Below, piece by piece: positions 28,301-37,248 of a DNA stretch of 64,000 bases. The number at the start of each line of letters is the position of its first letter. Positions within the stretch are counted from its first letter, which is position 1. The stretch is taken from positions 64,606,553-64,670,552 of the forward strand of contig NC_087065.1 of the NCBI RefSeq assembly GCF_963678635.1, read 5' to 3'. Source of the stretch: Symsagittifera roscoffensis. Lineage: Eukaryota > Xenacoelomorpha > Acoela > Convolutidae. The notes below the pieces were generated by a model, which had not been told where the DNA came from, ran no database searches, and saw nothing but the letters and a program-made list of their open reading frames with translations. A program made the position numbers and the translations under genes.

Positions 28301-30785
28301 GTTTTCATCGAATAAAAGTTGAGGTACTCCTTTTAAGGGGGTCAAAATAAATACTTCAACTTTTATCCGGTAAAAAAATAAATCTCAAACATTATTTAAG
28401 CTATCAATAATTCCTTTGACGAACCAAAAATGACGCTCTACGGTCTATATAACAAATTTTCACACAGAGGCGAAGCTTCGCAGACATTAGCGAGAACGAC
28501 AAAAGGCAGCTCTGAAGTATTTGCTTGCTCAAAATTTTCCAAAAATTCCATTTAAAATTAACCTAAAACGAAAACTCCAATCGATTTTTCTGGACACTGA
28601 ATAAAGCTCATTGGAATAACGCCTTGTTTTTTTTTGTTCCCGTAAATGTCTTTGGTCAAGCAATGGTAAAATGTTAGAAAGTTTCAAATGATAAATTTAC
28701 AAATGTGCAGCTTATGCAGCGTATTTGTGTTGCCGCTATAGGGCTTGCATTGCAGCGGGTAGATGCAAATTGGGGCGAAAAGGTTCGAAAGTTGGTTTCA
28801 AGTTATAGATTTCCAAGTGGGAAAAAATAGTACTTTTCCATCCAGTTTTCTCTAATTGGTCTGATTTTATGAAATAGTTGTTGATTTGAAAGCTTCTATG
28901 AAGTTCGAGAGTGTATCATTTTTTCTTTAAATTTTTGATTTGACACTTTTGTATGTCTTATATTTTTTTCGTTAAATTGTTTTTTTTCTTCTTAACTGAT
29001 TTCTTGCATTGTGGTCTGGTAAAAGGTCGGTTTGATGAAAAGCCGGTCTGGTAAAAAGACCTAGCCCCCTGTTCTCTGCTTTATTTGTAGCTCGTGCCTA
29101 ATTTTCTAACTACTAAGAAGCTTTCATGGCTGAGTAGTTAGTGAGTGAGACTGTTAATCTCAAGGTGGCAGCTTTGAATCTCTGATGCAGGCGAAATTTT
29201 GCTAATTCGAGGCTAAATTAATTTTTTTGTATTTTTTAAGCTGCTTTTTTTCGTGTTCTCGTTATTTTTTGCGTAGCGAATTTTCGCCTCTATGTGAAAG
29301 TTTGTTATACAGACCGTAGAGTGTGACTTTTGGTTCGTCAAAGGAAGAATTGATAGCTTAAATAGCGTTTGAAATTTTTTTGTTTTCATCGGATAAAAGT
29401 TGAGGTACTCCTTTTAAGGGGGTCAAATTAAGTACTTCAACTTTTATCCGGTAAAAAAATAAATCTCAAACGTTAATTAAGCTATCAATAGTTCCTTGGA
29501 CGAACCAAAAATGACGTTCTACGGTCTATATAACAAACTTTCACGCAGGTGAAGCTTCGCAGACATTAGCGAGAACGACAAAAAGCAGCTCTGAAGTATT
29601 TGCTTGCTCAAAATATTCCAAAAATTCTATTTTAAATTAACCTAAAACGAAAACTCCAATCAATTTTTCTGGACACTGAATAAAGCTCACTGGAATAACG
29701 TCTTGTTTTTTTTTTGTTCCTGTAAATGTCTTTGGTCAAGCAATGGTAAATTGTTAGAATGTTTCAAATGATAAATTTACAAATATGCAGCTTATGCAGC
29801 GTATTTGTGTTGCCGCTATAGGGCTTGCATTGCAGAGGGTAGATGCAAATTGGGGCGAAAAGGTTCGAAAGTTGGTTTCAAGTTATAGATTTCCAAGTGG
29901 GAAAAAATAGTACTTTTCCATCCAGTTTTCTCTAATTGGTCTGATTTTATGAAATAGTTGTTGATTTGAAAGCTTCTATGAAGTTCGAGAGTCTATCATT
30001 TTTCCTTCAAGTTTTTTAGTTGACACTTTTGTATGTCATATATTTTTTTCGTTAAATTGTTTTTTTTTATCTTGACTGATTTCTTGCATTGTGGTCTGGT
30101 AAAAGGTCGGTTTGATGAAAAGCCGGTCTGGTAAAAAGACCTAGCCCACTATTCTCTGCTTTCTTTATAGCTAGTGTCTAATTTTCAACTACTAAGAAGC
30201 TTTCATGGCTGAGTTGTTAGTGGGTGAGACTGTTAATCTCAAGGTGGCAGCTTTGAATCTCTGACGCAGTCGAAATTTTGCTAATTCGAGGCTAATTTAA
30301 ATTTTTTTGTACCTTAGTAAGCTGGTTTTTTCGTGTTCTCGTTATTTTTTGCGTAGCGAAACTTCGCCTCTGTGTGAAAGTTTGTTATATAGACCGTAGA
30401 GTGTGATTTTTGGTTCGTCAAAGGAAGAATTGATAGCTTAAATAACGTTTTAAATGCTTTTGTTTTCATCGGATTAAAGTTGAGGTACTTCTTTTAAGGG
30501 GGTCAAATTAAGTACTTCAACTTTTATCCGGTAAAAAAATAAATCTCAAACGTTATTTAAGCTATCAATAGTTCCTTGGACGAACCAAAAATGACGTTCT
30601 ACGGTCTATATAACAAACTTTCACACAGGTGAAGCTTCGCAGACAATAGCGAGAACGACAAAAAGCAGCTTTGAAGTATTTGCGTGCTCAAAATTTTCCT
30701 ATAATTTCATTATAAATTAACCTAAAACGAAAACTTCCATCGATTTTTCTGGACACTGAATAAAGCTCACTGGAATAACGTCTTG

Positions 30786-30912
30786 CAATTCGATTACCTG
30801 CTGAAAGATCTTTTATCTAACATCTTCATTCGACCGACGCCCTCTGTCTTTTCACGTACCAGTTTTTGCTTGAAAAACTCTCCAATTAAAAGTTCAACTT
30901 CTGTGGTCAGAG
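30786..30912 (+). CDS. Candidate exon of unrecognised gene, flush against the array edge
   Basis: This stretch is open in one frame (about 42 codons) and is visibly richer in G and C than the flanks. It ends at AGAG|GTATAA. The 102 nt interval to the next acceptor (TTGTATTATAG) is a normal short intron, and the phases fit: one base is left here and two open the next exon. The 5' limit is unclear. There is no AG at the array edge, and the frame continues into the last satellite unit, where AATAAAG|CT at 30764-30765 is the nearest possible acceptor. It could instead be a chance open frame. Confidence 0.42.
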
Positions 30913-31014
30913 GTATAATTAGAAAGTTTTTTATCAGTACTTGAAGATGGTTGAAAGTTAATTGTGTTCTCATCTTTGTGTAAGTCTTAAATAGCCTGAT
31001 ATGTTGTATTATAG

Positions 31015-31169
31015 GAGCACAGCTGTTCCATAACAACCTGTTGCCTGGTCTGTTGGGGTCTATCTTACACCCTGGGGTCCAAGTGCCTAACTCAGCAGCA
31101 GCCGCCGCGGCAGCAGGTGTAGTCCCATTCCCAACCAACCCATGGTCTCCTTTAGTCGACCTCACTTTG
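31015..31169 (+). CDS. Internal exon, unrecognised gene (poly-Ala segment)
   Basis: The exon is bounded by TTGTATTATAG| and |GTAATT, enters in phase 1 and leaves in phase 0. It encodes about 51 residues: a hydrophobic Leu/Gly/Pro stretch, a run of seven alanines written with four different Ala codons (GCA, GCC, GCG), then a Pro-rich, Trp-containing tail. The mixed codons argue for selection on the alanine run and against simple GCN slippage. GC content is far above the surrounding introns. The phase matches the exon at 35350-35452. No domain is recognised; the composition suits a disordered region of a regulatory or RNA-binding protein, which is only a guess. Confidence 0.65.
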
Positions 31170-31372
31170 GTAATTTGGTCATCTTCTGTTTGTAAAAAGA
31201 AAAAACAAACAATAAATAATCAGGAAAAGTATAAATTAAGCTCTCCAGTTACGAGAAAGCGAATGGGTGAAAAATTCAGTTTAAAAATATTTGATTTAAA
31301 AAGCCAGTTGATTTTTCAACTACCAATTATAGAATAATTATTGAACCAAATTTCTGAAATTGAATTGGTTTC

Positions 31373-31455
31373 AGTAGCTGATTTAGCGGTAGCGGACGGA
31401 CGCCCAAACCCTTCAGAGGTTCGAACCCCTGACCACTTAAAAGGTTTCCGGGCGC
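31373..31455 (+). repeat. tRNA-like SINE head
   Basis: An A-box-like TTAGCGGTAGCGG is followed about 30 nt later by a good B box, AGAGGTTCGAACCCC. The T stem has mismatches and no acceptor stem closes, so this is a tRNA-derived promoter fragment and not a tRNA gene. Confidence 0.5.
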
Positions 31456-31689
31456 GATTTTTTGCTACATTTTTTGTTTAAGATAGGGGAATAAAAATAT
31501 ACTTCAAACAGTGTCTTAAGCGCGTTTTGTTTTCATTGCTCATAAACAAGTGATCTAAACAGCGTATTGTCATATTACGAACTCTTTTTTTTTCAATTTA
31601 ACTCGCAAATAAAAGTACTCTTTTGGTAGCAATTTCGTTTCATATTACTGGCGTTTTGATAGCAAATTTTCTCAATTTAATAAGTGACT

Positions 31690-31910
31690 AGTGTTTGGAT
31701 TCAAGAAGCGTCAGTGGCACACTTGTGTAGGACATCCGACTGGCAAAGTTGCATGTCCGATGGCTGAGGGTCGATTCCCGTAGAAGTCATTTGTTGGACA
31801 AAACATTATCTTTATTTTGCTTTCTCTTTTGTGGCCCTTTTAAGCTACACCTCTTAGGTTTTTTTGCTTGTTTGCGAAGTACAGCTTCGCCTGTATGTAA
31901 TTATTGTTTG
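31690..31910 (+). repeat. SINE-like element related to the array head and core
   Basis: It starts GTGACTAGTGTTTGG, carries AAGAAGCGTCAGTGGC, a tRNA-like middle with B box GGGTCGATTCCC, then a core containing TTTGCGAAGTACAGCTTCGCC. The same order is seen in the array unit (TAGTGTCTAA, AAGAAGCTTTCATGGC, GCGTAGCGAAGCTTCGCC) and at 53925-54215. This is direct evidence that the array unit descends from a dispersed element family. Confidence 0.6.
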
Positions 31911-32081
31911 AAAGTTTTGCTCGAATTTTGGATGATATCAAATCGGCGCCCCTGCTTCATCAGTTCACATAAATTGGTAACATAAGAAATTTGTTTCAAG
32001 TTTCAAAATTCTGCCAAAACTGGCACAATGAAATATCGCAATTCTGAACAAATGAAAGTTATATCAAATTTTATGTTTATT

Positions 32082-32245
32082 ACCCTTGCGATAAGCAAGG
32101 GTATTGCAACCGGGTGTTAGTTTTTTGTTCCCGTAAATGTCTTTGGTCACGCAATGGTAAATTGTTAGAACGTTTCAAATGATTAATTTACAAATACGCA
32201 GCGTATTTGTTTTGCCGCTATTGCAGCGTGTAGATGCAAATCTTT
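32082..32245 (+). repeat. Hairpin motif plus solo fragment of the array's third module
   Basis: ACCCTTGC-GATAA-GCAAGGGT (32082-32102) is a perfect 8 bp stem with a 5 nt loop. About 17 nt later, 32119-32245 matches the array module from GTTCCCGTAAATGTCTTTGG through the GCAGCGTATTTG and GATGCAAAT stretches, with small deletions. This module therefore also exists outside the array, next to a hairpin that the array lacks. Related hairpins lie at 32324-32340, near 45384-45400 and at 59208-59221. Confidence 0.7.
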
Positions 32246-32659
32246 TTATGATTTTTAGTGAAAGTCTTTTGGCTGTTTTTCAGCTTATTAAGGGCCGGCT
32301 TATTTGCCAAATGTCTTTTATAAGCTTGCGATTAGCAAGCGCTGTCAAATCTTGATAAAGACTTTTTTTCGGGTTAACAACTAGTTTAACAAAATCACTG
32401 AATCGTTTGTGCAGCTTTCAATCATTTGTGCAGCAAACATCTCAATTTCTTGAAAATTCAAATTTAGCTTCTGAGTAAGAAAAATAGTAAACGGCTGAGG
32501 GACTACGCTTGAATCTGGTCAGCACCTGTTTTTGTAAGCCTAAACTATTTAGTATCAAAAAGATCGGCCTATGAACTAAATTTTTTTCCAGTCAACAACT
32601 TGTCTTACAGGTTTGTAATTGAAATTCATGTTGCTTTATTATCGAACCTTAGCAACTTC

Positions 32660-32737
32660 CAGGCTCTACCGCACTTGGTCTGGAAATTATGCAGTTGCCT
32701 TTGAAATCTAATGTCAGGGGTTTGAGTCCCGGCTGGA
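32660..32737 (+). repeat. tRNA-like SINE head
   Basis: This segment of tRNA size ends with the B-box-like GGGTTTGAGTCCCGG. The upstream half resembles an A box only weakly (GGCTCTACCGC). An AT-rich tail follows. It is probably another dispersed Pol III-type element; no cloverleaf can be closed. Confidence 0.4.
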
Positions 32738-33160
32738 GCTTGTTTTTTTTCACTGTATGAAATTAAATTTTTTTCTGGGAAAAATTGATTAGTCAAATAA
32801 TTGTTTATTATGTTTTCTCGGCTTAGCTGCCTCTTCACAATTTTTTGCACTGTAATCAGTTTAATTGTAGTCTCAAGTGTCCACGATTAGCTCCTGTAGT
32901 TTTAAAAATTACTATAGCTGACTGGCATATTTTACATTTTTTTGTTTTTTTTTTCCGCTTAGAAATTTTAATCGGCCTAAATGATTTCAGCTATTGTTTT
33001 GTCGATTTGGTGAACATGTTTTGCATCGGTATAAGGATAAATAACTTTTATTCATCTGTTTAATAAATCAGGTCGGCTGGTAGTGTAAAAATTAATTGTT
33101 GAAACTTTTTAATCGCTCAAAATTATTTTAAGACAACCAAAGCTTTTGGTATTTTTGTTT

Positions 33161-33610
33161 TCGGATCAATTGGCGTCTAACCACTTGTTGATGGCTCAGT
33201 GGACGCTCGGAAAACGCTTAAATCTTGCTCAACGCTGGTGGTTGTTTTCTCTTCTGTTTTTCTGATATTGAGTTTTTCTTATTTTAAAAAAATGTTGAAT
33301 TTGTTTTATGACCACCATTTCCTTTGTTATTTTTTTTCAGCTCAATCGGCGTCTAAGCCCCTGTTGTGGATTAGTGGACGCTCGAAAAACCCTAACACCT
33401 TGCTTAATGCTATTAGATGTGTTTCTCGTATATTTATCTGAGATCGAAATTTTTGTATTTTCAAAAAAAATGGTTGAGTTATAATTTGGTATTTTTCTTT
33501 ACGGATCACTTGGCGTCTAACTACGTGTTGTTGGCTTAGTAGACGCTCGGAAAATTTCAAAAGCTTGCTTTTTGGTTGTGGTTGTATTTTTCGTCTGTGT
33601 TTTGTGACAA
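33161..33610 (+). repeat. Three diverged copies of a ~160-180 bp repeat with a conserved stem
   Basis: Copies start near 33161, 33341 and 33501. Each begins with a GGATCA/CTCAAT start followed by GGCGTCTAA, and about 20 nt later has GTGGACGCTCG or GTAGACGCTCG. GCGTCTA pairs with TAGACGC or TGGACGC, so the stem is kept with a G-T wobble where the sequence changes. The second half contains a GGCTCAGTGG-type A-box-like string. A T-rich tail and an A-run follow in each. Function unknown; probably decayed SINE copies inserted in tandem. Confidence 0.6.
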
Positions 33611-34384
33611 TTTTTTTTGTCTTTCCAGTTTTTTGCCATTCAGTTATGTCCATCTCACTGACCCTTTATCAGTTTGCAATTGTACTCTTTCGTTGTATCG
33701 CACGGGATATGAAGCTGCGCTTCGCCTTTGTGTTTCAGTTTTTTTAGTCGTTTTTAAATATAATTAAATTAGATAAGGTATCTTTTGAAGTTTGAAACCA
33801 CTGCTCCGACCTTCTTTGAAAACCGTTAGAAAAAATCTCTTCAGTAAAACTTCTTCTCTTCAGTAAAACTTCGCTCGGGTTTTTTCCTCGATACTTCTCG
33901 ATCGGCCTGATGTTCTTATCATATTCTTTTCGGTGACGATAATTGAAGTCATGAGTTTATTCGGAATTTTCTAGGTGTAATGTCAATCAATGTTTTCATC
34001 AATTGATTTTTATTTTGTTTTCTATCATCTGTATTTTCTAAACACGATTCTCGGTTTTAGGAGTCCATGAAGGGTATCAGATCAAAAACTACCTTTAAAT
34101 CGTTTTTATTCATATTTTGCTCGTAATTTTCAGAATTTATTCTTATTGGCGGAAACTTCCATTCTACTAGTGATAGCTGTGTCTTCTCCTTTGACTTTTT
34201 TTAAACAAGCAAAGCTTGTGTTATAGTATGAACTCTCTTTTTTTCCAACCTAAGTCGCAAATATTGTTGCGACGCAAATATTTTTGCAACAAAATGTGTT
34301 CATTTTGATCAATAACCAGCTATTAAGTACAGCCCATGCTAAGGATTTTAACACAACTATTTTTTTTACAAATAGCACTTTAGC

Positions 34385-34610
34385 TTCAAGGTATCATGGT
34401 TATATAGCGTAGCGGTAGGGAATGAGACCAGCAAAAAATAAAAGGGCTCGAACCTGGGCAAGGTCGGATGTTTTTAGTGAACTTTTTCGTATACTAGCTA
34501 AAATGCGTCGGCTCAAAAACTCATTCTGTTTTCCCAGTAGTGTTAGTCATATTTTTGCTTGTGTATGCGAAAGGCAACTTCGCCTCTGTGTAGATAATTA
34601 GTGACAGGCT
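34385..34610 (+). repeat. SINE-like element with tRNA-like head and conserved core
   Basis: The head has GCGTAGCGGTAGGGAATG and a B box GGGCTCGAACC. About 90 nt later the conserved core appears as TATGCGAAAGGCAACTTCGCCTC followed by TGTGTAGATAATTAG. Head-to-core order and spacing match the other family members. Confidence 0.5.
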
Positions 34611-35349
34611 GGCCACTTGGTCTATATTTTTAAACTGGTCTATAAAAGTCATTATTTGGTCTCTAATTTTTTGGAAGTCTATATTTCCTGGAGACCATGT
34701 AAAAATCACTATTTACAACAAAGCTTTCTGTTTTTTTTTAATATTTTTACAGGTCCCCTCTTTGCACTGTTTTGAGATATCCGTTTTTGGTGACGGACCC
34801 TAAAATTTTTCTAAAGGCGCCTTGGGCGCCAATATGTACTAATATTGAGGGGAGAGCGCGCGCCGAAAAAACGGCAATTTTTTTATTCCAAATTATGCCT
34901 GCGGCGCAGAAGTTTTGGCCAAAACAGGGAATTTTTAGTGCTTTGACAGAGCTTGAAAAATTAATTTGGTCGACCTAAAAAAAAGGTCGACAAAAAATTT
35001 CGAAAATTGTCATAGTCACTTGAGGTCTATATATTTTTGAGAAAATAGTGGCCAGCATGATTAGTGATGACTTGAGCAAACTACAGATTTCCTTGCAAAC
35101 TGAACATAGAAAAACTCAAATAGTATTTGAAATTCAAAGAGCTTCAATGTGGTTATGGAAGGCTGTTAATTCAATTAATTTTGGTTCAAAAACTAACGTG
35201 AATCGCAATCAACTTCGGAACGAAAAATGATTGTTTATTAAGTCTTAAATTTACAGTGGGTGATAGTTGCCTAAGAAGTATTTAGTAGAAACTTAACTCA
35301 AATAGTAGCCTTTCAAATCCAATTTATTGATGTGATTGTTTTTTGTTAG

Positions 35350-35452
35350 CTTCAAGCAGCGGGTTTGACCCAGCCACAATTGAACGCTTTTGGACTGCAG
35401 CTGCACAACATCAATGCCCAAGATCCAAGAAACTTGTTCAACAATTTTAATG
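35350..35452 (+). CDS. Internal exon, unrecognised gene (Gln/Asn/Leu-rich)
   Basis: The exon is bounded by TTTTTTGTTAG| and a strong donor TG|GTAAGC. It enters in phase 0, matching the exit phase of 31015-31169, and leaves in phase 1, matching the last exon at 46022. It encodes 34 residues rich in Gln, Asn, Leu and Phe with an amphipathic look. The two phase matches are the main evidence; no family is recognised. Confidence 0.65.
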
Positions 35453-35529
35453 GTAAGCATCGTTAATCGGGTAACGTTAATGGTGAATTGTCTTTTGATT
35501 TTTGTTAAGTGTAAATGAATGAAGTGATT

Positions 35530-36840
35530 AGTGAAGACACTTAAATAGGTCGTGATTTTTTTTTCAAGATAAGTCTTAATTTTGATCACGCTTAAATTTA
35601 ATTTTTTTTGCGGTTCAATTCAAGTTCATGTGCTATAAAGAAGGCAAATTCAGCTCTCCATTTGCGCAAATGAAAATTGCGCTAAGAAAAGTGAATGACT
35701 TAATTTGTTTAAAAAAATATTAATTTAAAAGTTCCCAGCGGAATAAGTTACCTATTGAGCCGTTTTTCTCAAATTGTGTTTCATCTAAAAATTGTCACTC
35801 TATAATAATTTTGAAAATTCGAATAGCTTCATGGTGATATGTTTTCTTTGAACCAAAAAATTCATTACATAAAAATTCAATCATTGAGAAGACCGTTCAC
35901 ACTTGTTGACTACACTTTCATACACTAAATTGAGACGACTTGCTGATTTGAGTTCACTGACACTACCAACTGTCTGTTGGCTGTGTTCTTTAAAATTTAA
36001 ATAATAAAAGAGTTTATTGAAATGCAAAAAGCTTGAAGATGTTTTTTTGTGAAACCGAGATATGAAAAAAAATTGCCTCAAAATTGTTTTCTTGCCTCGT
36101 GCAGGCCTCAAAGTAGTTTTGGCGTTGAGCTAAACTTGCGTTCTCCAAAAGAAAATTAAGGGCGTAAAAAGTTGCGCTTTACACTTAGTTTGAAGTTGAA
36201 TTATTTTGAGAATTTTCTTAAAGTGGGTTTGGTTTCGTTCAAAAGTGACATCATAAGATTACTCAATGAAATAAAATCAGTCGCTTCTTTCTTAGTGTAA
36301 GCGAACAAATTGAAGACACTTATTCAGGTAGTTTGACTTTTTATGGTTGTTTTGGTAGATGTCTTTGACTTTCGATTTTTCAAAATAATAATTCGAATTA
36401 TTTTGCTAAAAGGGATGCAAGTTACGCTCTCCAGTAACTCTGGTTTCCCAGCTGAATAAAAACATCACATTTTTTCAAATTTTCCTCTGATTAGATTCGT
36501 CTAGTGAGAAAAGGTGTCAATCATAAAAGAGTCTTAAAATTGAAAGAGCGTCAACGTTATCTGTGATTTTCTTCGGAATGCAAAAAAAATTTGATTTTTT
36601 TGTTTTCCTTGAGTTAATCGACACCTTCCAAACTATTTTTTTACCTTTGTTTTTGTTATTTAATAGTCTCTGAACGTAGTTAAGACTCTTATATAGGTCG
36701 CGATGATATTTTTTTTCAGGAAAAGTCGTAAAATTTGTTCAGGCTCGAATTTACTTTTTCGCTGTTTGACTTGTTAAGTTCGGTTCATTTCCTTTGTTAA
36801 AAGGAGGGCAAATTCTACCATGGAATAGCAATAGTGTAAA
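35530..36840. repeat. Three diverged intronic repeat copies
   Basis: Segments near 35535-35690 and 36680-36830 share AGGTCGTGAT or AGGTCGCGAT, a T-run followed by CAAGATAAGTC or CAGGAAAAGTC, CAAGTTCATG-like strings and GAGGGCAAATTC or GAAGGCAAATTC in the same order. A third, weaker copy lies near 36310-36440 and ends with ACGCTCTCCAGTAAC. They lie in the last intron of the unrecognised gene. The family is unknown. Confidence 0.4.
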
Positions 36841-37248
36841 AGTCATGAAAAACGTGATGGATTTTTTGTTTCGAAAGTTGAATTTAATTTTCAGATTCGC
36901 CAGCAAAATAAAAGTTTTAAACCATCAACCTTTAGCCCAGTTTTCTCAAATTGGGTTAATTTTATCAACAAAGCGATTCAGGTTGATGTCATTGCGTATT
37001 GTTTTCATATGTCAAATTTTTGTCGGAAAAAAATCATAAATTTCCAACAATTTTTTTTTGCAATTTTGGCCTGACTATTTCGTGAAGGAAGATATGTGGT
37101 AAATCCGGTATGACGTTCAGGTCTTTCTGGCTGAAATTTTTTAAAAAAGTATTCTCGTGTTTTTTATTTGAAACAAGCATTCATTTTTTTGTTTCTGTTT
37201 TCAATATTTTTCTTTCACTTTGATCTTAGTTTATAGCAATTGTTTCGT

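Larger units (their letters stand above)
1..30785. repeat. Tandem satellite array of SINE-derived ~1.07 kb units (31 heads, open at left edge)
   Basis: One unit recurs head to tail from the left edge to 30785. Heads begin near 155, 871, 1719, 2433, 3500, 4567, 5643, 6130, 6847, 7917, 8986, 10061, 11131, 12210, 13285, 14362, 15448, 16519, 17588, 18668, 19390, 20476, 21548, 22617, 23703, 24780, 25849, 26930, 28010, 29100 and 30172. Full units are about 1067-1090 bp; shortened ones are about 487, 715, 722 and 847 bp. Unit order: tRNA-like head; AT-rich linker; foldback of two ~170 nt arms; a module starting CCCGTAAATG and ending near GATGCAAATTGGGG; then a spacer with GGTCTGGTAAAA twice. Poly-T tracts differ in length between copies, so no frame is kept. 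Units in the left 8 kb differ from those on the right (for example GAGTAACTAATG against TAGTGTCTAAT), which suggests local homogenisation. This is read directly from the sequence; the total array length is unknown. Confidence 0.97.
31170..35349. other. Intron (4.2 kb) filled with SINE-like and other repeats
   Basis: This interval separates two in-phase exons, begins GTAATT and ends TTTTGTTAG. It contains several tRNA-like elements, a solo fragment of the array unit and a three-copy repeat, listed separately. Short frames inside it (for example at 34772-34978, beside GGCGCC-rich sequence) lack splice or composition support. Confidence 0.55.

Noticed and set aside
1-30785. CRISPR array or ribosomal DNA as explanation of the tandem repeat
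   Set aside because: Units are about 1 kb without short repeat-spacer alternation, and no rRNA-like sequence is present.
1-30785. Centromeric satellite with a CENP-B box
   Set aside because: I looked for the TTCG....A..CGGG pattern in a unit and did not find it; the position next to genes also argues against a centromere, although it does not exclude one.
30794-31165. Minus-strand 123-codon frame with a poly-Ala run
   Set aside because: It is antisense to the phase-consistent plus-strand exons at 30786-30912 and 31015-31169 and crosses their intron; GCN runs read as Ala-like repeats on both strands.
34772-34978. 68-codon frame beside GGCGCC-rich sequence
   Set aside because: The frame lies in an intron, has no supported splice sites and no recognisable motif.
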